Source of the DNA: Mesorhizobium shangrilense
Lineage (GTDB): Bacteria > Pseudomonadota > Alphaproteobacteria > Rhizobiales > Rhizobiaceae
Length of the DNA: 64,000 bases
Direction: 5' to 3'
Assembly (NCBI RefSeq): GCF_028826155.1
Contig: NZ_JAQGPN010000001.1
Span: 186,001 to 250,000 of the forward strand
Position numbers and translations under genes: made by a program. The notes under the pieces are model-generated. The model had not been told where the DNA came from. It did no database searches and saw only the letters and a list, made by a program, of their open reading frames with translations. Positions 25,897 to 35,072 of this stretch are shown here, piece after piece. The number at the start of each line of letters is the position of its first letter. The first letter of the stretch is position 1.

Positions 25897-26950
25897 CGCT
25901 CCCCCCTCTGCCTGCGAAAAGGTCCCCCTGATCTGCGTCGATTTCGCTAAATGCACCCAAAACCGCAGACAGAGCATTATCGTCTAGAGGCTCAGACAAG
26001 GCATCGCCATTGAACTCTAGAACGCGCAGAACCCTGATATTCTTGGGTGAATTGGCCTTTCCCTGAAAAGCCCACTGCACCTTGATCGTGTCCATGATGT
26101 GGATATTGAGCTGTTCGGCTTTCACCAGTCCCCAGAACTGCTCATCTTCAATCCGGAAAAGCCGCTCGCGGCCCTTGGCGTCCTTCGCCTTCCAAGCACG
26201 CTGACGATCTTCCCTTTCCCAATTCGGGGACGTGACCTTGAGGTCAACAATGGCCGTTTGCCACGGCTCGTCGTTCTCGTCCTTCACCGGCGGGAGAACA
26301 ACCTGTAGGCGTGCGAAGTCGCTTCGGTCGATTGGGAAAACGGGCTCGTCCTCGAACCCAACTGCACGGATATCAGGTGTGGCGGCGCAAGCTTCGTAAA
26401 ACTCGTTCCGTGCGGCGAATCCATCGCGGAAGCGCGTCGTGGTTATCCCAACCGATTCCAATTCGCCGACATTTGTTTGAAGGAAGGATTTTGTCGTTTC
26501 GACAAGGAATTCAGCGGCGGCAAGGCATTTCGCTTCGTCGTCTTCTGGCGCTTCGTCCGCTTTCCCGATGGCCTCGTCATCCTCATCAGAAACGATCTGC
26601 TCCCTGATCGGCGAACCTGCCTGCTCGCCCCAATGCGCCGGTTCCTGCAATGTCAGCCCACGGATGAAGGCCTGACCGATATCGCTTTCCGTGAATGTCC
26701 AAACAGCGATCCAGCCGCCAAGCAAATAGACGCCGATCCTGCTTTTGAAGGAGCCTTCCTGCGGCGAAAGTACCAGAATTTCGTATTTCAGCCTTCCATC
26801 AAAGAGCTCTCGATTCAAAGAGGCGATGATGGTTTCCGCCTGTTCGGCGGTGCGCACAAACGTACCGAGAGGTATGGCATGTGACGGTAGGTCAAAATGG
26901 ATCGGCAGGATGGCAATTGCGCCATCCCCACTTGATTTTGACTGCACCAT
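25889..26950 (-). CDS. Uncharacterised 353-aa protein coupled to the SMC-like ATPase
   Basis: I do not recognise a family. The sequence is acidic with a very acidic linker at 120-145 (DEDDEAIGKADEAPEDDEA), an N-terminal region with mixed alpha/beta character, and a C-terminal domain rich in W and charged residues (WEREDRQRAWKAKDAKGRERLFRIEDEQFWG). No catalytic motif, membrane segment or signal peptide is evident. Its last codons overlap the ATPase start and it follows the type ISP gene by 70 bp, so it belongs to this operon and probably works with the ATPase as an adaptor or sensor. Confidence 0.7.
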   Translation of the reverse strand: MVQSKSSGDGAIAILPIHFDLPSHAIPLGTFVRTAEQAETIIASLNRELFDGRLKYEILVLSPQEGSFKSRIGVYLLGGWIAVWTFTESDIGQAFIRGLTLQEPAHWGEQAGSPIREQIVSDEDDEAIGKADEAPEDDEAKCLAAAEFLVETTKSFLQTNVGELESVGITTTRFRDGFAARNEFYEACAATPDIRAVGFEDEPVFPIDRSDFARLQVVLPPVKDENDEPWQTAIVDLKVTSPNWEREDRQRAWKAKDAKGRERLFRIEDEQFWGLVKAEQLNIHIMDTIKVQWAFQGKANSPKNIRVLRVLEFNGDALSEPLDDNALSAVLGAFSEIDADQGDLFAGRGGSDE

Positions 26951-27020
26951 CCCCGCGCCCTCCCGACACAGCCGATTGCGGCTGCTTACATTTGAATTGC
27001 CTCCAACATGACGAACATAG

Positions 27021-30000
27021 TCATTCGCCGATATCCAACGCCGGAAGGCTGCGGACGATTTTCATCGTCTCCAAGCTGACGGTGATGACGCGCTGGAAAA
27101 GTTCCAGCGGATAGGCCGGATTGCCAACGGTTTCGATGGCATAGCGGTTAGCATCATTTTCGATGCCGCTGTCCTTGTCCGTCTTTACGCACTGACGTTC
27201 CATTACCCATTCAAGGGCAGACTTACCGTTGACGACATAATCGTACGCCTCAAGCGGGATGTCCTGCATGGTGATGTTGGCATTGTAGATGACGGTACTC
27301 TTATCGATAGAGCTTCGCTTTCCACCAAATTTCATGCCGGTTACACGGAAGAACGCTTCTGGGTTCCCGATGTTAGCAAATCGTAGATCGCCCTGTTTAA
27401 ATGTTACAGGGTATGGCTCCACCCCATCAAAATTCAGATGCAGGACGCCAAGGGCGCGCCCTGCCTCCCTGAAAGCGTAAAAGTCACCGGCCATAGGCAG
27501 GCGCGGATGGACCTTTTGAAGATCGGATTGGAAATTCTGCCGATATTCCGGCGAATGAAGTATGCCATACGTGTACCAGAATATATCCTCTTTGCTGATC
27601 GACTGATCGCGAAAGTAGCTCTGGAACAGGTCGAGCGACCAGTCGGAAATTCCATCACGACGCCCATAGGCTTCGTCCGCGTTACCTTCGAAGAGATCGC
27701 CGTTCGCCTTGTTTCGCTCTTCATAATAGTAAAGCGGATAACACATGCCCGTGTCAGTCAGGTGCATGCTTGGCACTTGGTCGGTGACGAGGCAGGAAAA
27801 GCCCTTACGGTCAGTTACGCCGGTACAAGAAATGACAACATTCTGATGGGCGGCGGTCGGGAACATCCGTTTGGTCAGATTGACCATCTCGTTGAGGCGG
27901 CGATCAAAATACATAAACTGCCGTCCGAACGGCCTGTGTGCAGCGGCGATGACGCTTCCGGCATTGAACTCGATAAGCTTACCTCTTTCAGCATCCTTCT
28001 TAAGCGCGCGCGACCAACTGATGCGCTTTGGATCGTTTGACACCACATCCGCGAGCGCGGGCCAGCTCTCTTTGGCAAGACCGTCGCATGCTTCTCGGTA
28101 CTTTTCGCTCTCTTCGTTGAACGCTACGACGAGACGGCCAACCGACGCTTCAAGGGCAGGAATAGAACTGTTGTACACCCATGGATCGCGGTTGGTGACG
28201 ACCCCATAGGAGTTTGACACGAAAACAGACTGACCGCTTTGACCATCGCGTTCGGCCAACGGCAGGAAGCTCTGGAAGGCCGGGTCTCGCTGATTGATCC
28301 AATCCGCATTTTCGTTGGGAACAATCCGCTTCCAGTTGATACTGGCGATCGAGCCTAAGCCATCGATGACTTTTAGCTTTTCCTCCCGGCTTAGATAGTC
28401 GCCGATATCATAGTATTTAAGTTCGCCAGCCGGTGGCATCTCAGGGCTTTTAATCATCAGCGTGATAGCAACAGGCGTGCGTGAACCTGATCCAAAGACT
28501 TTTCCACCCTCACGACGGGACGCTTCTCCGGAAGTTCTCTGGTCGCCGCGCAGGTCAAAGACATAGATATTGCCGAACTCGTCGGTCAAAGATTTACGCA
28601 GACCGTCCATGTTCTTGGCGTCGATAAAAGAGCCGTTGGTGACAAATGCAACGACACCCTTGTCCTTGATCCTATCCGAAGCCCATCGAATGGCGCGAAC
28701 ATAGGAATCGTAATTGCTCTTCGCGAGCTTCGAACTGGAAGCCTTGGCGTAGGTGTCCCGAATTCGCGCATCCAAACCGGGATAGACGGTATTCTTATTA
28801 TTCTCGTTTTCGCTACCTTGCTGTCCCGAATACGGCGGATTCCCCACGATCACGCGAATGTCCGTGGCCTTCTGCCGCTTCCGCCGTTCCGAGTTATCCG
28901 GCATGTAACGCGATATCAGGTCATCACTCTCGTACATCTGGAAAGTGTCGGTCAGGCAGATGCCCTCGAACGGCACATAGTCGCCACCCATGATGCCGTG
29001 ATAGACCGCTTCGATGTTGATGGCGGCGATGTAGTAGGCCAGCAAAATAATCTCGTTGGCATGGATTTCATGCCGGAACTTATGTTCCATTTCCTCCGGC
29101 GCGATCAGGCCGGATTGCAGCAAGCGCGTGATAAACGTGCCGGTCCCCGTGAACGGGTCGATGATGTGGACGCCTTCCGAGCCAAGTGTCTGCCCGAATT
29201 CCTGCTGCAAAACCTCATTCACCGAATGGATGATGAAGTCCACGATTTCGACCGGCGTATAGACGATGCCCAATTTCTCGGTCGTGCGCGGGAAGGCTTT
29301 GCGGAAGAACTTGTCGTAAAGCTCGACAATCAGCCGCTGCTTGGCCTGCGGATCGGTGATGCCCGACGCGCGCAATCGCACACTGGCATAGAATTTTTCG
29401 AGGTCTTTGGATTCCTTGTCGAGATTGGCTTCGTCCAGCACGTCCAGAACACGTTGCATGGCGCGGGAGACTGGGTTTTCGCTGGTGAACTGATGGCCTT
29501 CAAACAGCACCTCGAACACCGGACGGGTGATGATGTGCTGCGCCAGCATTTCGACGGCATCATCTTCGGTGATGCTGTCATTGAGGTCGTCTTTCAGCTC
29601 GCCGTGGAATTCATCGAAGGCACGGCGGGCTCCGGTGTCCGGATCGGCAAGGATGCCTTTCAGACGACTGATATGGTTCTTGGCGATTTCGGCGATGTTG
29701 GTCGCCCAATCTTCCCAATAATCACGGGTGCCGCACTTCTTGACGATCTTCGCCATGATGGCGCGGGAAAATTCGTCAACGGAGAAGGCAAGCTCGCCCT
29801 GCACCTCGCCGGTGACGATCGGGTCGCGCCCCGGTGTGCCGATGCCCGACCGTTCGGGCTTCGAGCGCGTCGGCAGGTCTTCCACAACGGCAGTGACTGC
29901 CTGCAATTCGGCATTCTGGGTGACGCCGATGATCTCGATCGCGTTGCTGACATCCTGCCCAAGCGATGCCTTGTTGATGGTCGCATCGAACCGATCATCA

Positions 30001-31898
30001 TGGGCGCGCAAGGCGTTGAGGATTTGCCAGACAACGCGATACTTCTCGTTGTCGTTCAACGCCTGTTCCGCCGGAACGCCTGCGGGGACGCCAACAGGTA
30101 GGATGACATATCCCATCTTCTTACCCTCGGCCCGGCGCATCACGCGCCCGACCGATTGGACAACATCAATCTGACTCTTGCGCGGATGAAGGAACATGAT
30201 GGCGTCGAGCGCCGGAACGTCCACGCCTTCGGACAGGCAGCGCGCATTGGTCAGGATACGGCAGATATCGTCGCCCGCGTCGGCTTTCAGCCAGTCGAGT
30301 AATGCGCCACGGGACTTGGCGTTGAACGTGCCGTCAACATGTTCGATCTCGCACCGCAGGGGCAATCTGCTTTCGGCGCCGTCTTCGTCGGTGTAGTCGA
30401 GATATTCATCGACAACCGTGCCGAACTCGTCACGGATCAGTTTGGAGCTGCGGATGTCTTTGCAGAACGCCAATGCCCGGCGCATGGGATGTGGATCGGT
30501 GGTAACATCGGCTTTCATGTCGGCTTTGGTCAGGGCTTTGTAACAGCCGATGATCTTGGTCGCGTCATCAAGGACAAGCTCGGAACTACCGTCACCAAGG
30601 CGCTTCTGGATCGCCGAGCTGACAAGCCCTTCATCCATTGCCAGCACGACAACCTTGTAGTCGGTCAAAAGGTTGTTCTGCACCGCCCATGAGAAGCCAC
30701 GGTAAAACAGTGTTTTTCCGAACAGCTTCTCGTCATCCATGGAAGTCAGAACAGCATCGGCTTCATCGGCACGGCTCTTCACGTTGTCGCCGAAGATGCG
30801 CGGCGTGGCCGTCATATAGAGGCGCTTCCTGCCGCGAATGATGTCGTTGGAATGGACTTTGACGAAATTGGATTCGTCCTCGCCCGCCAGAGTTGCGCCC
30901 GTGGTACGGTGCGCCTCGTCGCAAACGATGAGATCGAATTCCGGCAGGCCGTGCTTCTGCTGCGCGTCCGCGACAACCTGAATGGATTGGTAGGTTGCAA
31001 ACACCACGGTCATCTCGTCCGGCACGGCCTTGCCCGCGCTTTCGGAAAGCTTGGCAGCATTGGTCGTGGCAGGGAACGCGAGGTCCAGCACGTCGATTTC
31101 GGCAATGTCATCATTGCTCTGACGGCGCTTGCCCACCTGCGTATCGGAACATACCGCGAAGGATCGCAACGGGGTTTCGGTGTCCGCTGTCCACTCGCGT
31201 ACCGTCTGCGACATCAGGGCAAGGGACGGCACAAGGAACAGGACAAGCTTTCCTTCACCGGCCAGGTCTTCGGCGATCTTGAGGCTGGCAAAGGTCTTGC
31301 CTGTTCCGCAGGCCATGATGAGCTTGCCGCGATCGGCTTCGGCCAGTCCGGCGCGCACCTCGCGCAAGGCATCCTGCTGATGTTCGCGGAGTTTCTTTTT
31401 GTCCGCCAGCACCACTTCGCCCTTGGCGGCGAATTTTTCCCAACGGATCGGACTTTCCTGCATTTCCGAAAGGTTGATCCGAAGGACGGGGATGGCCTGC
31501 CCACGGATCATGGTTTCGGCGTTTTCGCTCCAAGCCTTTTCAGTGCTGTCAATGATGACGCGACGTCTAAACGGGGCCTTGCCCGATGCCGATATGAAGC
31601 TGTCGATATCCTCTTTCCTGATGCGGTAGGCGGCATCGTAAAATTTGCACTGGATCGCGGCGAAGCCATCTTCATCGCGAAGCTTGGCTACAAGGTCGAT
31701 TCCCGTGTCGCGGGCATCCCAGCCATTGGCGTCAGCCCAATCCTTGAAAGTCTGAACCTGCTCATACTGTTCCAGCTGGATCGGATCATGGGTGAGGTAG
31801 GCGATGGCGAAACGCTCAAAATACGTTCCCTTGTCGCGCTCGGTACGCGCTGCATCACGGTAGGTCTGCAAAAGCGATTGCAGTGTCTGTTCGGCCAT
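27021..31898 (-). CDS. Single-chain type ISP restriction-modification enzyme
   Basis: A 1625-aa protein combining all activities of a translocating R-M enzyme. An Mrr-like nuclease is at the N-terminus (GIDLVAKL 66-73, AIQCKFY 81-87). A superfamily 2 helicase follows: ACGTGKT 196-202, DEAH 327-330, TATPR 363-367 and QSVGRVMRR about 581-589. The N6-adenine methyltransferase comes next with DPFTGTGTF (914-922) and NPPYS (1020-1024), and the last 500 residues are the target-recognition part. This is the LlaBIII/LlaGI-like order. The ATG at 31898 after GGGGGAAGAC is chosen; the open frame reaches 32105 but that part is poor coding. No separate hsdS or methylase is needed. It lies between an RHH regulator and the unknown/ATPase pair on the same strand. 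Confidence 0.93.
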   Translation of the reverse strand: MAEQTLQSLLQTYRDAARTERDKGTYFERFAIAYLTHDPIQLEQYEQVQTFKDWADANGWDARDTGIDLVAKLRDEDGFAAIQCKFYDAAYRIRKEDIDSFISASGKAPFRRRVIIDSTEKAWSENAETMIRGQAIPVLRINLSEMQESPIRWEKFAAKGEVVLADKKKLREHQQDALREVRAGLAEADRGKLIMACGTGKTFASLKIAEDLAGEGKLVLFLVPSLALMSQTVREWTADTETPLRSFAVCSDTQVGKRRQSNDDIAEIDVLDLAFPATTNAAKLSESAGKAVPDEMTVVFATYQSIQVVADAQQKHGLPEFDLIVCDEAHRTTGATLAGEDESNFVKVHSNDIIRGRKRLYMTATPRIFGDNVKSRADEADAVLTSMDDEKLFGKTLFYRGFSWAVQNNLLTDYKVVVLAMDEGLVSSAIQKRLGDGSSELVLDDATKIIGCYKALTKADMKADVTTDPHPMRRALAFCKDIRSSKLIRDEFGTVVDEYLDYTDEDGAESRLPLRCEIEHVDGTFNAKSRGALLDWLKADAGDDICRILTNARCLSEGVDVPALDAIMFLHPRKSQIDVVQSVGRVMRRAEGKKMGYVILPVGVPAGVPAEQALNDNEKYRVVWQILNALRAHDDRFDATINKASLGQDVSNAIEIIGVTQNAELQAVTAVVEDLPTRSKPERSGIGTPGRDPIVTGEVQGELAFSVDEFSRAIMAKIVKKCGTRDYWEDWATNIAEIAKNHISRLKGILADPDTGARRAFDEFHGELKDDLNDSITEDDAVEMLAQHIITRPVFEVLFEGHQFTSENPVSRAMQRVLDVLDEANLDKESKDLEKFYASVRLRASGITDPQAKQRLIVELYDKFFRKAFPRTTEKLGIVYTPVEIVDFIIHSVNEVLQQEFGQTLGSEGVHIIDPFTGTGTFITRLLQSGLIAPEEMEHKFRHEIHANEIILLAYYIAAINIEAVYHGIMGGDYVPFEGICLTDTFQMYESDDLISRYMPDNSERRKRQKATDIRVIVGNPPYSGQQGSENENNKNTVYPGLDARIRDTYAKASSSKLAKSNYDSYVRAIRWASDRIKDKGVVAFVTNGSFIDAKNMDGLRKSLTDEFGNIYVFDLRGDQRTSGEASRREGGKVFGSGSRTPVAITLMIKSPEMPPAGELKYYDIGDYLSREEKLKVIDGLGSIASINWKRIVPNENADWINQRDPAFQSFLPLAERDGQSGQSVFVSNSYGVVTNRDPWVYNSSIPALEASVGRLVVAFNEESEKYREACDGLAKESWPALADVVSNDPKRISWSRALKKDAERGKLIEFNAGSVIAAAHRPFGRQFMYFDRRLNEMVNLTKRMFPTAAHQNVVISCTGVTDRKGFSCLVTDQVPSMHLTDTGMCYPLYYYEERNKANGDLFEGNADEAYGRRDGISDWSLDLFQSYFRDQSISKEDIFWYTYGILHSPEYRQNFQSDLQKVHPRLPMAGDFYAFREAGRALGVLHLNFDGVEPYPVTFKQGDLRFANIGNPEAFFRVTGMKFGGKRSSIDKSTVIYNANITMQDIPLEAYDYVVNGKSALEWVMERQCVKTDKDSGIENDANRYAIETVGNPAYPLELFQRVITVSLETMKIVRSLPALDIGE

Positions 31899-31965
31899 GT
31901 CTTCCCCCAAGCCCCTGTTCGGGCATTCACCTGCTGCGCCGGAACCGGCTTTCGTGCGTGTTCCA

Positions 31966-32154
31966 TCAGCGCGTCGTCGCGTTCGGTTTCGTTGCGGGTT
32001 GCGCGTCCGACGACGCGCTGTTCCTACGGACAAAATCGCGCATGAACTCCCGTATGACCTGCGCGGCAGGCCGATCCAGAACCTGACAGGCTGCAAGGAA
32101 TTCATCCCGCAGCTCGCGCTCGATCCTGATTCGCATCCCGGTGTCTTTTTTCAT
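31966..32154 (-). CDS. Small ribbon-helix-helix-type regulator upstream of the R-M gene
   Basis: A 62-aa basic protein. The beta strand TGMRIRIERELRDEFLAAC followed by two helices (RPAAQVIREFMRDFVRR) has the layout of CopG/Arc-type DNA-binding proteins. The start at 32154 lies 9 bp from a perfect palindrome, as expected of an autorepressor. It ends 67 bp before the type ISP R-M gene on the same strand, so it may control R-M expression as controller proteins do elsewhere, or it may be a lone antitoxin-like protein; no toxin gene is seen. Confidence 0.7.
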   Translation of the reverse strand: MKKDTGMRIRIERELRDEFLAACQVLDRPAAQVIREFMRDFVRRNSASSDAQPATKPNATTR

Positions 32155-32163
32155 GAATTGCAG

Positions 32164-32180
32164 TGTATCCGGTGGATACA
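32164..32180. promoter_or_regulatory. Perfect palindrome, putative RHH operator
   Basis: TGTATCC-GGT-GGATACA has perfect 7-bp arms and sits between the RHH gene start (32154, minus strand) and the region leading to ardA on the plus strand. It is probably the autoregulatory site of the RHH protein. Confidence 0.65.
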
Positions 32181-32530
32181 CAAAAACCAGCCCTGAGGAT
32201 ATGCTTACCGCCAGCAAACACCGTGAATTCGTCTAGCGGCCGTCCAGCTCTCTACCACTCAATCCGTGAGCGCGTTCGCCTGCGGGCCGGCGCGGCTTTC
32301 GCCGCGTCCCATCTGATAGCTATTTCTAAGGGCGCTGCCCTCGCGCGGCGCAAGAAAACTCACCGGCCTTTCGCGGCATAAACGGCCCGCTCCCCGCAAG
32401 CGGGTCCCCTCCATTTATTCCACGGTGCCAAAGAGTTGTCTGGCACCTTACTACCCCGGTCTCGCCGACGGGCAAGGGTTCAAGAGCGGCGCTTCGCTGC
32501 TCTGAACCCGAAACCCGAAGGAACAGAGAC
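32181..32530. other. Leader region of ardA with hairpins
   Basis: Non-coding. It contains the inverted repeat GGTGCCA-N10-TGGCACC (32424-32447) and a larger hairpin at 32476-32509 (GGGTTC, then AGAGC, pairing with GCTCT and GAACCC) that ends 21 bp before the ardA start. Such stems before ardA could be an attenuator or a single-strand promoter active on incoming DNA. Confidence 0.45.
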
Positions 32531-33058
32531 ATGACCAACGCAGCCGACAGCAATCCTCGCATCTATATTGCCTGCCTTGCCGCCTATAATAACGGCTATT
32601 TGCATGGAGCGTGGATCGACGCGGATCAGGACGTGGACGAAATCAGGGACGAGATCTCGGCCATGCTCGCACGGTCCCCCATCGAGCACGCGGAGGAATA
32701 TGCCATCCATGATTATGAGGGCTTCGAGGGCGTCGCGATCAGCGAATATGCGGGCATCGACACCGTAGCACGCATGGGCGCTTTCATCGCAGAACATGGC
32801 GCACTTGGCGCGGGCCTGCTGGAGCAGTTCAGCGGCGACATGGAACAAGCCGAAACCGCCTTGCAGGATTGCTATCATGGTCAGTTCTCCAGTCTCGCCG
32901 ACTACATGGAGGAATTGACCACCGAGAGCGTCACGATCCCCGAGGCGCTACGCTACTATGTCGATTGGCAGGCGATGGCGCGCGACGCTGAGATGGGCGG
33001 CGACCTGTTCACCATCGAAACTGCGCACGGTGAGGTGCATGTGTTTTCCAACAGGTGA
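32531..33058 (+). CDS. ardA: Antirestriction protein ArdA
   Basis: A 175-aa very acidic protein that mimics B-form DNA and inhibits type I restriction enzymes, protecting newly transferred DNA. The family start PRIYIACLAAYNNGYLHGAW is clear, as is the later region VAISEYAGID and the conserved LADYMEEL. The length is normal for ArdA. It starts the conjugative element, divergent from the type ISP R-M operon, and has AAGGAACAG upstream. A hairpin terminator follows. Confidence 0.93.
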   Translation: MTNAADSNPRIYIACLAAYNNGYLHGAWIDADQDVDEIRDEISAMLARSPIEHAEEYAIHDYEGFEGVAISEYAGIDTVARMGAFIAEHGALGAGLLEQFSGDMEQAETALQDCYHGQFSSLADYMEELTTESVTIPEALRYYVDWQAMARDAEMGGDLFTIETAHGEVHVFSNR

Positions 33059-33147
33059 AAACATGACTGCCTGTTCGTGCTCATACGGGCACGCGTCGCG
33101 AAATCACCGGCTGTCGCCAAGCCAAAAATACCAAAAATGATCGGGTT

Positions 33148-33177
33148 AGCCGCTCAAGGTATCTGCTTTGAGCGGCT
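33148..33177 (+). terminator. Rho-independent terminator after ardA
   Basis: AGCCGCTCAA pairs with TTGAGCGGCT around a 10-base loop and is followed by the pyrimidine-rich TCTATATTTCC. It lies 90 bp after the ardA stop. Confidence 0.75.
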
Positions 33178-33251
33178 TCTATATTTCCCATGATCCTTGA
33201 ACCTCTCTTTGCCGGGCGCTGCCCAGCATCCCGGCTTGGGGAGGTGACGCC

Positions 33252-34035
33252 ATGCTCAGCATCGATTGGCGATCACCGGCGGCATACGGGCATACAAAAC
33301 ACGTCCCTGCCGCTGGTTTCGCTTGGGAATACCTGCGCCGCAACGACGAATATCGTCATGACTTCCAGACCATCGCATTGACCGGCCAGCCGACCGGGCG
33401 CGACCTTGAAGCGTTCGCGGATCGCTGGGGGTTGCGATTTCCCCTGCGATCCAGACGCGCCGCATGACCGGCAATCGCCGATCTGGTGTCCGCGCCTTCA
33501 ACCGCAAGCCGTGATGTTGTCGCCGGTCGATCACAAGGATGACCACACCGAACCGATATTGACGTTGGCGCATCTCGACGGTCTTGACATGCGCCGCGCT
33601 GCCGATGGTTGGCACGGTATCTGGCTGGTGGATGGCGTCGCGCATCAATTCTGGCTGCCCGAGGCGGTGCCGGACGCAGCCGCGTTCTATGCCGTTACGC
33701 TGCCGATGGATGCTTTTCTGGAGCTTCGCGCTCATGCTGCCCGCCGTTTCTGGCGATCCCTCAACGGCCGCGCGCCCGGTCCCGATTTCCGGGCCGTTCC
33801 CGACCAGCTCCGGCAATGGTACATGCTGTCGCTGCGCGCGCTCGACGCCCGACTGCGCGGCGAGAGCTATCGCACCATCTCCGAAGTCCTGCTCGGCTTT
33901 CGCGGCACCAAGGAGGATTTCGAGAACGATCCGCGCAAGAACAAGGCCCGCCGCCTGGTCGCGCATGGCATCAAGATGATGCGGGGCGGCTATCGCCTAC
34001 TGCTCCACTATCCGATCAAGCCCGGCAAGCGTTGA
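33252..34035 (+). pseudogene. DUF6499-DUF2285 element regulator, frameshifted
   Basis: The first part (33252-33467) encodes SIDWRSPAAYGHTKHVPAAGFAWEYLRRN, the DUF6499 'transcriptional regulator' domain, and ends early at RWGLRFPLRSRRAA. In the +1 frame the text continues as FPCDPDAPHDR and runs to 34035 as a DUF2285 (RovC-like DNA-binding) domain with LLLHYPIKPGKR. Removing one C from the CCCC run at 33441-33444 joins the two into about 260 aa, as in related elements where these domains form one protein. It may be a true mutation, a sequencing slip at a homopolymer, or two co-operating halves; the second half lacks a good start of its own. Confidence 0.75.
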
Positions 34036-34051
34036 TCGGGAGGCATGGCCC

Positions 34052-34345
34052 TCATGCCTTGTTGGCTGCCGCCTGCTCCAAAATCTTCCGATAGCCTTCA
34101 CGCGATAGCCATTGCGCACGTTCTAGGTGGCTTTGCCAGCAACGATAGGTCCGAAGTTCCTCGGCCACCGGATCGCGGTGCAACACGATCCGCGCGACTT
34201 CCTTCCAGTCCGCATCTTCGGCCTTCGCATCGAGAAGGCGCAGATAGGTGACGTAATGCTGTTCGTCATAAACGGTTATGGTGTCGCCGATCGGCGCTTC
34301 GTCATCCACATCGGGATCGAGTTCGACGGGCACCATCATAGTCAT
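34052..34345 (-). CDS. Small uncharacterised integrative-element protein
   Basis: A 97-aa protein beginning MTMMVPVELDPDVDDEAPIG. I recall near-identical proteins at this place in alphaproteobacterial Tra/Trb elements, usually noted as hypothetical or as a putative DNA-binding domain. The middle (DADWKEVARIVLHRDP) and end (SHLERAQWLSREGYRKIL) are helical. It is convergent with the DUF2285 half. The start at 34345 is preferred over the longer frame from 34387 because related proteins begin there. Confidence 0.7.
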   Translation of the reverse strand: MTMMVPVELDPDVDDEAPIGDTITVYDEQHYVTYLRLLDAKAEDADWKEVARIVLHRDPVAEELRTYRCWQSHLERAQWLSREGYRKILEQAAANKA

Positions 34346-34802
34346 TCCCCGCATCCGAGAGACTTTGTCTGCGGTGCGCCCCCGCAAACGATTCTCTCTG
34401 ACTCTTGGTGATCGGGGAGTTCGAAACCGCTGTTACACGGCCCCATGGCCTTTAGCTCGGAAAGCCTGTTGTATACGCCACAGGCTCCCCGACCATAGGT
34501 CAAGGAGTGCGGTGCCGTAACGGCCGGCACCAAACGGTAACAGAGGGGTTTCGACGCCCCGGAGCAGCGCGTCTGCTCCACCCACATTCTTAGCCGAACC
34601 GCGTGCGAATGTCTTCGCCTATTCGGCCCGGCAGGCGATGAGCCGCTGAAATCCTTCATTTATTAGCCCGAAACACGCCCGCAGGGGGTGCCGTCAGCGC
34701 ATAGGCGCAAATGCGGCACGCTACGCGCCGCCGATCCCTCGCCATGCTTCGCCACAGTCCGCTGCCGCCCTCCGGCAGCCCAATCCCGACTGGAGGTGAT
34801 CC
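34346..34802. other. Non-coding region before the HTH/repA genes, with hairpins
   Basis: About 460 bp without a gene. It holds AGCCTGT-N10-ACAGGCT (34463-34486) and GGTGCCG-N7-CGGCACC (34511-34531). It is a candidate site for promoter control or replication/partition functions of the element, since it directly precedes the HTH and RepA genes. Confidence 0.45.
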
Positions 34803-35072
34803 ATGCCCAACCCGCTTGCGGGCCTGCCGCCGCGCCTGTTGCGCACCAAGGAAGCCGCGCGCTTCCTCGGCATATCCATCCGCACCCTTGAGAAACATCG
34901 CACCTACGGCACCGGCCCGACCTATCGCAAGGTCGGCGGTCGCGTCCTCTACACCGTCCACGATCTGGAAAACTGGAGCGCGGTCGGCGAGCGCAAATCG
35001 ACCCGCGACAAGACCGCCGGCACCGTCTTTCCCGCGCGTCCGCTCACCCCCGAAGAACGGGACGAGTGCTAG
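34803..35072 (+). CDS. Helix-turn-helix (MerR/excisionase-like) regulator
   Basis: An 89-aa DNA-binding protein. LRTKEAARFLGISIRTLEKHR is the helix-turn-helix, followed by the wing GPTYRKVGGRVLYTVHDLENW typical of AlpA/excisionase-type proteins. An excision or transcription role in the element is likely. TGGAGGTGATCC precedes the start. Its stop codon abuts the repA start (TAGATG), so they are coupled. Confidence 0.85.
   Translation: MPNPLAGLPPRLLRTKEAARFLGISIRTLEKHRTYGTGPTYRKVGGRVLYTVHDLENWSAVGERKSTRDKTAGTVFPARPLTPEERDEC

Noticed and set aside
28818..32045. Large plus-strand open frames (427 and 397 codons)
   Set aside because: Both lie antisense to the type ISP enzyme, whose nuclease, helicase and methylase motifs are unmistakable.
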